Source of the DNA: Rhodoferax sp.
Lineage (GTDB): Bacteria > Pseudomonadota > Gammaproteobacteria > Burkholderiales > Burkholderiaceae
Reading direction: 5' to 3'
Length of the DNA stretch: 13,189 nucleotides
Assembly (NCBI GenBank): GCA_020048295.1
Contig: JAIFMT010000253.1
Coordinates: forward strand, 1 to 13,189
Shown here in pieces: positions 6,625 to 13,093 of this stretch (positions are counted from its first letter, which is position 1; each line of letters starts with the position of its first letter). The translations under genes and the position numbers were made by a program. A model generated the notes under the pieces. The model saw only the letters and a program-made list of their open reading frames with translations, made no database searches and had not been told where the DNA came from.

Positions 6625-7212
6625 CTAAGCCGCAACGACCTCAGCAACCGTAGCCACCTCGGCAACGGTCTCCTTTGTGGTCTTGGCAACCGCTTTGGCA
6701 ACCGGGCGGTGCACCTTGGAGCGACTGCGTTTGGTCACAGACTTGGCAAGGGAGTCGCCGGCGATTTTGCTGGCAAGATCAGCCGACTTTTGCTCGATCT
6801 GATCGACCAGATTGCTCCAAGGTACGACACCCAGCAAAGCAGCCTGAGCAACCGAGCTGAGCACATTAACACCTGTTTTGCCTTCAAATTGATCGACATT
6901 CTCAGCCACGCTCTTCACCCCAGCATCAGCCAACTTGACGACCTGATTGACTACACCTTGTGCGCGACCCGAGGTCACGGTCAGGCCTTTCAAGGTGTAC
7001 TTGTGCAGCAGTTGGTGCACCGCAGTGGCGTTCTTGGCCACGCCATCAGCCAGTTGTGAACGCGACTGTTTGAAGGCGCTGTTCCAGCGCTCATCCAACA
7101 TGCCAACCACACGTTCGCCACCTGCACGGTAAGCGTGAATCACATTGCTGGCGGTGTTAGCGTACGCGTGGATGACGTGGCACGTAACGGCTGAGAGTTT
7201 TTTGGAGCTCAT
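6625..7212 (-). CDS. Phasin-like / histone-like hypothetical protein
   Basis: A 195-residue protein I cannot place in a named family with certainty. It has no signal peptide and no membrane span, and is almost all predicted helix with many Ala, Val, Lys and Ser and no Pro-rich linker. Residues 25-47 (AYRAGGERVVGMLDERWN and on) and 73-150 look amphipathic. Residues 158-180 are strongly basic with K-A-V-A-K steps, and the end is an acidic Ala/Val helix. This layout recalls phasins with an Ala/Lys tail (PhaF type), which bind polyhydroxyalkanoate granules and DNA, but that is inference. A PTS of the IIA(Man) type has been tied to PHB control in Ralstonia, which makes the neighbourhood suggestive. 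A terminator lies 20 nt after the stop. Confidence 0.7.
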   Translation of the reverse strand: MSSKKLSAVTCHVIHAYANTASNVIHAYRAGGERVVGMLDERWNSAFKQSRSQLADGVAKNATAVHQLLHKYTLKGLTVTSGRAQGVVNQVVKLADAGVKSVAENVDQFEGKTGVNVLSSVAQAALLGVVPWSNLVDQIEQKSADLASKIAGDSLAKSVTKRSRSKVHRPVAKAVAKTTKETVAEVATVAEVVAA

Positions 7213-7242
7213 GAGGGTCTTCTTTCACAAAAATGTTTAGGA

Positions 7243-7293
7243 CGGCGAAATTATCGGGAAAACCCTTAGTGCCCACACCCTAATACCCTAGTG
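7243..7293 (-). promoter_or_regulatory. Putative activator-type promoter of the phasin-like gene
   Basis: On the minus strand GATAAT (7255-7250) is a good -10-like hexamer about 40 nt before the ATG at 7212, but there is no -35 hexamer at normal spacing. In its place are three related motifs on the plus strand: CCCTTAGTG (7263-7271), CCCTAATA (7278-7285) and CCCTAGTG (7286-7293). They would lie at about -20 to -50, as sites for an activator would. Confidence 0.35.
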
Positions 7294-7378
7294 ATAAACC
7301 TCCAGAAACTCGCACCTTCACAGTTATTGACGGCCGCCGGGCACAAGCCAACTTGCGTTCTACTGCACGCTCAGCCGA

Positions 7379-7432
7379 ATTCATGGATCCCGGGTGCTGA
7401 AACCCCGGGCTCGATCCGGGGACGGGATGACA
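7379..7432. repeat. Nested palindromic element
   Basis: Two nested inverted repeats: outer ATCCCG (7387-7392) with CGGGAT (7423-7428), inner CCCCGG (7403-7408) with CCGGGG (7416-7421). An alternative pairing uses CCCGGG at 7389-7394 and 7404-7409. The flanks (CATGGATCCCGGG and GGGATGACA) resemble the small dispersed palindromes found between genes in many proteobacteria. It sits just after the minus-strand gene ending at 7450 and may end or protect that transcript; no T tract follows. Confidence 0.55.
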
Positions 7433-7449
7433 GCCGATGTTTTTCATCG

Positions 7450-7782
7450 TTAACCAAAAAGGTTGTCCGTATCCTCCTGTGACAGTTTTGCCTCGCCACT
7501 GGCTTCGCCGGTGATCTCTGGTTCGCCATCAGTCGCCATACTGCCCGTGTCAACACGTTCAAGTTGCCTTGGATCGACGCTCAGAATGCGCAACAGCGCG
7601 CGGCCAGCGTCCTCGGGGAACAAGACAGTCAACTTTCTGGTGAAGTTCCAGTAGCTCTGGACCACACCGACCCGACCACTCAGCCTCTTTCTGTCGCCAG
7701 GTGTCAGCATGGCAAGGCGCTCTTCTTTGAAGCGAACCTGATCGCCCAGCACAATATTGGTTAAGGAACTCTCAAACGTCAT
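7450..7782 (-). CDS. Small hypothetical protein with KOW/SH3-like features
   Basis: A 110-residue protein of unknown function. Residues 1-78 look like a compact beta-rich domain: GDQVRF (13-18), a turn at TPGDRKRL, then GRVGVVQSYWNFTRK (36-50) and LTVLFPEDAGRALLRILSVDPRQLERV. The G-R-V-G-V-V step followed by a beta strand recalls KOW or other SH3-like barrels that bind nucleic acid or proteins. Residues 79-110 are a polar acidic tail with no structure expected. A stop codon lies seven codons before the ATG in frame, so the ATG at 7782 is the only start; no good ribosome-binding site is visible. The coding strand shows normal codon use for the window. I do not recognise the family. Confidence 0.65.
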   Translation of the reverse strand: MTFESSLTNIVLGDQVRFKEERLAMLTPGDRKRLSGRVGVVQSYWNFTRKLTVLFPEDAGRALLRILSVDPRQLERVDTGSMATDGEPEITGEASGEAKLSQEDTDNLFG

Positions 7783-7910
7783 ATGGCTTGTTTTGTCGGC
7801 ACACTAGTGACTCCACTTTACTGGGCGGGTGGCCAGCGTGGGTTTATCCAAATGGGAAAAAGACAAGGTTAAAGGTGTGATTGAGAAAAACATGGACCCG
7901 CATGGCACGG

Positions 7911-8636
7911 TCAAAACAGCTGAAACAGCAACGGAATCAGCAGTGAGGCCAGCACCACCTGCAGTCCCAGCGCCAGCCCGGCATAGGCACCCGCATCCGC
8001 ATCCACTTGCAGCGCCCGCGCGGCACCAATGCCGTGCGCAGCAGTGCCCAGAGCAAAACCGCGCGCCACCCAGCCGCTGCGGTCAGTGCCGATCCCCAGC
8101 CAGCCAAACAGCCACTGGCCGCTGAGCGCGCCAACCATGCCGGTGACCACGGCAAACACCGCTGCCAGCGCCGGAATGCCGCCAATCTTGTCGGCAATAC
8201 CCATCGCCACCGGGGCAGTCACCGATTTGGGGGCCAGCGACAACACCACCTCGGGCGGCAAACCCACCGCCCAGCCCAACAACAGCGCTGACCCGCTGGC
8301 CGCCGTGCCCCCCAACAGCGCTGCCAACAGCAGTCCGCGCCAGCGTGCAACCAACTCGCTGCGGCGCTGCCACAGCGGCCAGCCCAGCGCCACCACGGCA
8401 GGCCCAAGCAGAAAGTGGATGAACTGCGCGCCAGAAAAATAAGTTGGGTAACTCACCCCCGACAGCGTCAGCAAGCTGGCAATCAGCACCACCGACCACA
8501 GCACCGGATTTGCCCACGAGGCCTGCTGCAGCCGGGCATAAACCGCTTGCGCCAGCACATACACGACCAGCGTGGCCGTCAGGCCAAACAGCGGCGTGGC
8601 GGACAGATAGACCCACAATTCAACAAAATTTGGCAT
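7911..8636 (-). CDS. lrgB: LrgB family membrane protein
   Basis: LrgB/CidB-type integral membrane protein, here 241 residues with six to eight hydrophobic spans. The family signature SLAPKSVTAPVAMGIA (133-148), followed by KIGGIPALAAVFAVVTG, is intact, as is GTAAHGIGAARAL (197-209). The family was first tied to murein hydrolase and cell-death control. Later work showed that bacterial LrgAB homologues take up pyruvate and that the plant LrgAB-type protein PLGG1 carries glycolate and glycerate. The gene starts 3 nt after lrgA stops, so the two are coupled and should form one complex. The link to glcD upstream points to transport of a small hydroxy acid. Confidence 0.9.
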   Translation of the reverse strand: MPNFVELWVYLSATPLFGLTATLVVYVLAQAVYARLQQASWANPVLWSVVLIASLLTLSGVSYPTYFSGAQFIHFLLGPAVVALGWPLWQRRSELVARWRGLLLAALLGGTAASGSALLLGWAVGLPPEVVLSLAPKSVTAPVAMGIADKIGGIPALAAVFAVVTGMVGALSGQWLFGWLGIGTDRSGWVARGFALGTAAHGIGAARALQVDADAGAYAGLALGLQVVLASLLIPLLFQLF

Positions 8637-8639
8637 GGC

Positions 8640-8978
8640 TTAGCGCTCCCGGCAGGCGTGCAGCACCCAGGCTGTCACCGCCAGCCCGATCCAGGTGGAC
8701 AGCACAATCACCAGCAACATGCGCACGCCGTATTGGCTCAGCAACCCCAGGTGCGTCATTACCCCCACCCCCACCGGCACAAACAGCAAGGACAGGTGCA
8801 TCAGAAGAAAATTGGCGCAGGCAGCCACCGGCTCGCGCACCACCGGCCAGCGCAGGGCCAGCAGCAGCAGCAGCATCCCGATCACCGGCCCCGGAAACGG
8901 CAGTTGCAGACCCCGCGACAGCATTTCCCCCAACGATTGCATGGCCAAAAGCCACGCCAGTCCTCGTAAACCTTGCAT
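8640..8978 (-). CDS. lrgA: LrgA/CidA family membrane protein
   Basis: A small holin-like LrgA/CidA family protein, 112 residues with four hydrophobic spans. The signature PFPGPVIGM (27-35) and the following Leu-rich helix are typical, as is the HLSLLFVPVGVGVM block near residues 60-75. It works with LrgB in the inner membrane. The start is 9 nt after the glcD stop with no clear ribosome-binding site, so translation probably depends on the upstream gene. Other ATG codons in the frame would cut into the first helix, so 8978 is kept. Confidence 0.88.
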   Translation of the reverse strand: MQGLRGLAWLLAMQSLGEMLSRGLQLPFPGPVIGMLLLLLALRWPVVREPVAACANFLLMHLSLLFVPVGVGVMTHLGLLSQYGVRMLLVIVLSTWIGLAVTAWVLHACRER

Positions 8979-8987
8979 GGTGCGCTA

Positions 8988-10490
8988 TTAAAAGCGAGGT
9001 AACTCGGGGTGTTTGAGCTGGCCACCGCGCACCAGCATCTTGCCGTATTCCGCGCAGCGGTGCAGCGTCGGGATGACCTTGCCGGGGTTCAGCAGCCCGA
9101 GTGGGTCAAAGGCGCGTTTGACACCAAACATCTGCTCGTTTTCTGCAGCGCTGAACTGCACGCACATGCTGTTGAGCTTCTCGATCCCCACCCCATGTTC
9201 GCCAGTCACGGTGCCACCCATCGCCACGCTGGTTTCCAGAATCTCGGCACCAAACAGCTCGCAGCGGTGCAACTGGTCGGCGTCGTTGGCATCAAACAAA
9301 ATCAACGGGTGCAGGTTGCCGTCGCCCGCATGAAACACATTGGCACAGCGCAACTGGTATTTTTTCTCCATGTCGGCAATCGCCAGCAGCAAGTCGGCCA
9401 GCCGCTTGCGCGGAATGGTGCTGTCCATGCACATGTAGTCCGGGCTAATGCGCCCGCTGGCCGGAAAGGCATTTTTGCGCCCGCTCCAGAAGCGCAGACG
9501 CTCGGCCTCGTCGCGGCTGACCGCAATGGCGGTGGCACCGCAGCGACGCAGCACCGCGCTCATGCGGCCAATTTCCTCCTCCACCTCGTCGGGTGTGCCG
9601 TCGCTCTCGCACAGCAAAATGGCCTCGGCATTCAGGTCATAGCCGGCATGCACAAAGTCCTCCACGGCGGCGGTCATCGGCTTGTCCATCATCTCCAGCC
9701 CGGCCGGAATGATGCCCGCAGCAATCACGCTGGCCACAGCATCACCGGCCTTGCGCATGTCGTCAAAGCTGGCCATGATGCAGCGCGCCAGCAGCGGCTT
9801 GGGGATCAACTTGACGGTGACTTCGGTGGTGACGGCCAGCATGCCTTCGGAGCCGATCACCACCCCGAGCAGGTCAAAACCTTGTGTATCAAGTGCGTCT
9901 GAGCCCAGGGTGATGGCCTCGCCGTCCATGGTGTAGCCCTTGACCTTGATGATGTTGTGCATCGTCAGGCCGTATTTCAGGCAATGCACACCGCCCGAGT
10001 TTTCGGCCACATTGCCGCCAATGGTGCAGGCGATCTGGCTGCTCGGGTCAGGCGCGTAGTACAGCCCATGAACGGCCGCCGCCTCGCTGATGGCCAGGTT
10101 GCGCACGCCGCATTGCACCAGCGCCGTGCGTGCCAGCGGGTCAATGCGGATGATCTTGTTGAAACGGGCCAGCGACAAGGTCACGCCCAGTGCGTGTGGC
10201 AGTGCGCCCCCCGACAAGCCCGTGCCGGCACCGCGCGCCACCACCGGCACCCCCATAGCATGACAGGTACGCAGCACCGCCTGCACCTGCGCTTCGTTTT
10301 CGGGCAGCGCGACCACCAGCGGACGCTGCCGGTAGGCGGTCAAGCCATCGCACTCGTACGGGGTGGTGTCTTCGCCGTTCCACAGCAACGCGTGCATTGG
10401 CAAATGGGCCTGTAGCCCTTTCACTATCTGCGCTTGTAGCTCTTGTCTTTGTAGCGAACTGGATTCTTTGGGGAGGGCTGTGGTGGACAT
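8988..10490 (-). CDS. glcD: FAD-linked 2-hydroxyacid dehydrogenase, GlcD family
   Basis: A flavoprotein of the GlcD family (glycolate oxidase subunit D, D-lactate dehydrogenase type) that oxidises a 2-hydroxy acid to a 2-oxo acid. The 500-residue product has the PCMH-type FAD domain with RGAGTGLSGG (86-95) and the PDPSS..GGN..ENSGG segment (148-167), then the FAD-oxidase C-terminal domain with NVFHAGDGNLHP and GTVTGEHGVGIEK (426-438). AAGGAA lies before the ATG at 10490. No glcE or glcF gene is next to it, so it may pair with distant subunits or act alone, for example as a D-lactate dehydrogenase. It leads an apparent operon glcD-lrgA-lrgB. The exact substrate cannot be decided from sequence. 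Confidence 0.9.
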   Translation of the reverse strand: MSTTALPKESSSLQRQELQAQIVKGLQAHLPMHALLWNGEDTTPYECDGLTAYRQRPLVVALPENEAQVQAVLRTCHAMGVPVVARGAGTGLSGGALPHALGVTLSLARFNKIIRIDPLARTALVQCGVRNLAISEAAAVHGLYYAPDPSSQIACTIGGNVAENSGGVHCLKYGLTMHNIIKVKGYTMDGEAITLGSDALDTQGFDLLGVVIGSEGMLAVTTEVTVKLIPKPLLARCIMASFDDMRKAGDAVASVIAAGIIPAGLEMMDKPMTAAVEDFVHAGYDLNAEAILLCESDGTPDEVEEEIGRMSAVLRRCGATAIAVSRDEAERLRFWSGRKNAFPASGRISPDYMCMDSTIPRKRLADLLLAIADMEKKYQLRCANVFHAGDGNLHPLILFDANDADQLHRCELFGAEILETSVAMGGTVTGEHGVGIEKLNSMCVQFSAAENEQMFGVKRAFDPLGLLNPGKVIPTLHRCAEYGKMLVRGGQLKHPELPRF

Positions 10491-10816
10491 TTCAATTCCT
10501 TGAATGAGGGCCGCTGATAAGGTTGCAACTCTACCGCGTGATGGCTTGCGCGCGCAGGCACCCCTGTAAACAGGCCCATGAATTGAATGATGATATAGAT
10601 TAAATAGCTATTAGCGCTTATCCCGTATGGGCTACAGCTTAGTTTTTCATATATCTTGATATCGATCTCAGCGCCATGTCGTTGCTCGGCATCGCGAACC
10701 GGCTGACCAGACTGGGTGTTCCTTCTGGGCCTGCTGACCCGCGTGCAGGCTTGCGATGCTCATTAGAATCAGCGCCTTTTCCCCAATCCGGGGAGCCCGC
10801 ACACCCACGAGGTTTT
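10491..10816. other. Divergent intergenic region between glcD and the MFS gene
   Basis: About 326 nt that must hold start signals for glcD (minus) and the MFS gene (plus). For glcD a TAGAGT hexamer (minus strand, 10533-10528) lies about 40 nt before the ATG, without a good -35. Repeat copy B occupies about 10590-10650. On the plus strand TAGAAT (10764-10769) could be a -10 box, and a short CCCC/GGGG hairpin (10781-10793) lies in the presumed leader. The frame of the MFS gene is open back to an ATG at 10676, but that part does not look like protein. Confidence 0.5.
10590..10650 (+). repeat. Short dispersed repeat, copy B
   Basis: An A/T-rich flank, ATAGCTAT (10604-10611), TAGCGCTTATCCCGTATGGGC and CTACAGCTTAG, then a T-rich end. 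It aligns with 3810-3850 and is in the same orientation. The TAGCGCTTAT core is the part I remember from intergenic repeats in Comamonadaceae genomes. It contains a small CCC/GGG stem around GTAT. Confidence 0.55.
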
Positions 10817-12130
10817 ATGCCGTCCCCTGCCACAAGCGCCGGACGCGGTCTTTGGTTACGACTGCAACAACTGTTGCCACCATTGGCTGCCAACGATTTG
10901 CTGCGCGATGCGTCCTACCGCCGCCTATGGTCCTCCATCCTGATCAGCTCGCTGGGTGGCCAAATCACCCTGCTGGCGCTGCCGCTGACCGCGGCTGTGC
11001 TGTTGCACGCCAGCCCGTCACAAATGGGCATCCTCACCAGCATGGAACTGCTGCCTTTTGTGCTGCTGTCGCTGCCCGTTGGCGTGTGGCTGGACCGGGT
11101 GCGCAAGCTCCCCGTGTATGTGGCAGGCGAGGGCCTGATTGCACTGGTGCTGGCCAGCGTGCCGCTGGGCTGGGCACTGGGCTGGCTGTCGATGCCCTAC
11201 ATGTACGCGGTGTCGTTCACCATTGGCTGCGTCTTCGTTTCAGCCGGAACTGCCGCACAGATCGTGCTGACCCAGGTGGTGCCGCGCGAGCGGCTGGTGG
11301 AAGCACATGCCAAAAATGCGCTGGCTTCCTCGGGGGCCGAGGTGGCCGGGCCGGGCCTGGCCGGTGCCCTGATCAAGCTCACCGGCGCACCGTTTGCGCT
11401 GCTGGCTGATGCGCTGATGCTGCTGCTGAGCGTGTTGATTCTGCGCGGCATCCGCATCCAGGAAACCGTGACGCGCCAGGCCGAAAGCCATTTCTGGCGG
11501 GACTTGCAAGACGGTCTGCGCTTTGTGGCGCGCCAGCCGCTGCTGGTGTCGTTGTCGCTGTCGGTGGGCTGCTGGCAACTGTTTCACCAATGCGCGATGG
11601 TGGTGCAAATTCTGTTTGCCACGCGCACGCTGGGGCTCAACGAACACCAGGTGGGCCTGTGCTACATGGGGCTGGGGGCAGGCACGGTGCTGGCCAGCGT
11701 GTTTGGCAACCGCATCTCAAACCGGATTGGGCCAGGCCCGAGTCTGGTGCTGGGCTTTGCTGCCAGCGGGCTGGGTTGGCTGCAGTTGGCTTTTGCGCCG
11801 ACCGGGGCCTGGGGCGTGGCGAGTTTTGTGCTGATGCTGATGTGCTTTGGCGTGGGCGCCGTACTGATGTTCATCAACTTTCTGGCCCTGCGCCAGGCCG
11901 TCACCCCGGCACCGATGCTTGGGCGCATGACCAGCACCATGCGCTGGCTGATCTTGTTGCCAGCCGGGCCGGGTGCGTTGCTGGGGGGCTATCTGGGCGA
12001 GCACCTGGGTCTGCGCTACGCCATGGGGCTGGGCGGTGGTGGTGCGCTGTTGCTGGCGTTGTGGGCCTGGCGACACCCCGGCATCTGGCGCGTTCGTGCA
12101 TTGCCAGCAGCCTGTAGCACTCATGAATAG
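10817..12130 (+). CDS. MFS transporter (MFS_3 / EntS-like exporter)
   Basis: A major facilitator superfamily protein of the group often labelled MFS_3 or EntS-like, mostly exporters of drugs, siderophores or metabolites through proton exchange. With the start at 10817 the product is 437 residues with about 12 membrane spans. The N-terminal RDASYRRLWSSILISSLGG segment, the loop 2-3 motif GVWLDRVRK (89-97) and the QVVPRERLVEAHAKN loop are typical. The frame is open to an earlier ATG (10676), but its 47 codons look non-coding. The ATG at 10817 has GAGG four bases upstream and gives a normal N-terminus. The substrate is unknown. psd follows after 63 nt, with its own possible -10 box. Confidence 0.85.
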   Translation: MPSPATSAGRGLWLRLQQLLPPLAANDLLRDASYRRLWSSILISSLGGQITLLALPLTAAVLLHASPSQMGILTSMELLPFVLLSLPVGVWLDRVRKLPVYVAGEGLIALVLASVPLGWALGWLSMPYMYAVSFTIGCVFVSAGTAAQIVLTQVVPRERLVEAHAKNALASSGAEVAGPGLAGALIKLTGAPFALLADALMLLLSVLILRGIRIQETVTRQAESHFWRDLQDGLRFVARQPLLVSLSLSVGCWQLFHQCAMVVQILFATRTLGLNEHQVGLCYMGLGAGTVLASVFGNRISNRIGPGPSLVLGFAASGLGWLQLAFAPTGAWGVASFVLMLMCFGVGAVLMFINFLALRQAVTPAPMLGRMTSTMRWLILLPAGPGALLGGYLGEHLGLRYAMGLGGGGALLLALWAWRHPGIWRVRALPAACSTHE

Positions 12131-12156
12131 CCTGGCCTGACGCAAACCCTGCCCGA

Positions 12157-12162
12157 TAGAAT
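12157..12162 (+). promoter_or_regulatory. Possible -10 box upstream of psd
   Basis: TAGAAT lies 31 nt before the chosen psd start. The best -35-like sequence (CTGACG, 12137-12142) is only 14 nt away, so the promoter would be imperfect. If transcription begins here, the ATG at 12161 cannot be used, which supports the start at 12194. Confidence 0.3.
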
Positions 12163-12193
12163 GCCTTTTCACCTTCATTTCACCAGGCTCCCC

Positions 12194-13039
12194 ATGTCCG
12201 AACGCTTTGCTGTGTTGCTGCAGTACCTTTTGCCCAAGCAGATGCTGACCGTGCTGGCAGGGCGCTTTGCCGGCTGGCAGGGCGGTGCGCTCACCACGGC
12301 GGTGATGCGCTGGTTTGTCCGGCGCTACCAGGTCAATATGGCTGAGGCGGCCAACCCCGATGTTGCCAGCTACGCCACCTTCAATGATTTTTTCACGCGT
12401 GCCCTGCGCTCTGGCGTGCGCCCGCTGGACCGGGCGGCGCTGATTTGCCCGGTGGACGGGGCCATCAGCCAGTTTGGCCGCCTTGAAGGCCGGCAGATTT
12501 TTCAGGCCAAGGGGCATTTTTACAGCAGCACCGCGCTGCTTGGGGGCGATGCGGCGCTGGCGGCGCAGTTTGACGATGGCCATTTCGCCACCTTGTACCT
12601 GAGCCCGCGCGACTACCACCGCATTCACATGCCCTGCGATGGCGTGCTGCGCCGCATGATCTATGTGCCGGGCGCACTGTTTTCGGTCAACCCGGCCACC
12701 GCGCGTGGTGTGCCCGGGCTGTTTGCGCGCAACGAGCGGGTGGTGTGCGTGTTTGACGGGGCTGCCGGCCCGTGGGTGCTGGTGCTGGTGGGTGCCACCA
12801 TCGTCGGCAGCATGGCCACCGTCTGGCACGGCGTGGTAAATCCGCCGCGCACCGGCCAACTGACCGACATTCGCTATGACGATGCGATCGTGTCACTCAA
12901 GCAGGGCGCAGAGATGGGGCGATTTTTACTCGGCTCTACCGTGGTCATGCTGTTCCCCAGGGGGCCGCTGCAGTTCAACCCGGCGTGGCAGGCGGGCGGC
13001 GCTGTGCAACTGGGTCAGGCCATGGCATCTGCGGCGTAG
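12194..13039 (+). CDS. psd: Phosphatidylserine decarboxylase proenzyme
   Basis: Phosphatidylserine decarboxylase, which makes phosphatidylethanolamine at the inner membrane. The 281-residue proenzyme has the usual N-terminal LLQYLLPKQMLT segment, then the FNDFFTRALR block and CPVDGAISQFG with D88, and LSPRDYHRIHMP with H142 and H145. The self-cleavage motif LGST (246-249) has S248 as the future pyruvoyl residue, so a beta chain of 247 residues and a short alpha chain result. Catalytic Asp, His and Ser are all present, so the enzyme should be active. The frame opens at an ATG at 12161, but the start at 12194 gives the family N-terminus (MSERFAVLLQYLLP) and has AGG upstream. Confidence 0.95.
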   Translation: MSERFAVLLQYLLPKQMLTVLAGRFAGWQGGALTTAVMRWFVRRYQVNMAEAANPDVASYATFNDFFTRALRSGVRPLDRAALICPVDGAISQFGRLEGRQIFQAKGHFYSSTALLGGDAALAAQFDDGHFATLYLSPRDYHRIHMPCDGVLRRMIYVPGALFSVNPATARGVPGLFARNERVVCVFDGAAGPWVLVLVGATIVGSMATVWHGVVNPPRTGQLTDIRYDDAIVSLKQGAEMGRFLLGSTVVMLFPRGPLQFNPAWQAGGAVQLGQAMASAA

Positions 13040-13093
13040 TCTTCGCATTCAGCGCTGGCCCAACGGCGCTTGCGGGCACCGGTGAGCGGCTGC

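Noticed and set aside
7377..7394. EcoRI, BamHI and SmaI sites in a row, which look like a cloning polylinker
   Set aside because: The order and spacing do not match a vector polylinker that I know, and the sites are part of a longer nested palindrome that continues into native-looking sequence.
8415..8969. Plus-strand open frames opposite lrgA and lrgB
   Set aside because: They are Gln/Pro/His-rich shadows of the Leu/Ala-rich membrane proteins on the other strand.
7911..8978. LrgAB read as a holin/antiholin toxin-like or defence system
   Set aside because: The tight link with glcD and the transport functions shown for relatives make a metabolic role more likely. No lysin or regulator of the LytSR type is nearby.
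10676..10816. A 47-codon N-terminal extension of the MFS protein
   Set aside because: The stretch is not membrane-like, has no ribosome-binding site and contains a possible -10 box and hairpin. The ATG at 10817 has GAGG upstream.
11717..12859. A 380-codon open frame on the minus strand opposite the MFS and psd genes
   Set aside because: It is antisense to two genes with clear family signatures. Its product is a low-complexity mix of His, Gln, Arg and Ala that high-GC codon bias on the other strand produces.
13040..13093. A short AGCGC/GCGCT inverted repeat between psd and purU
   Set aside because: The 5-bp stem has a 10-nt loop and no T tract on either strand, so it is too weak to call a terminator.
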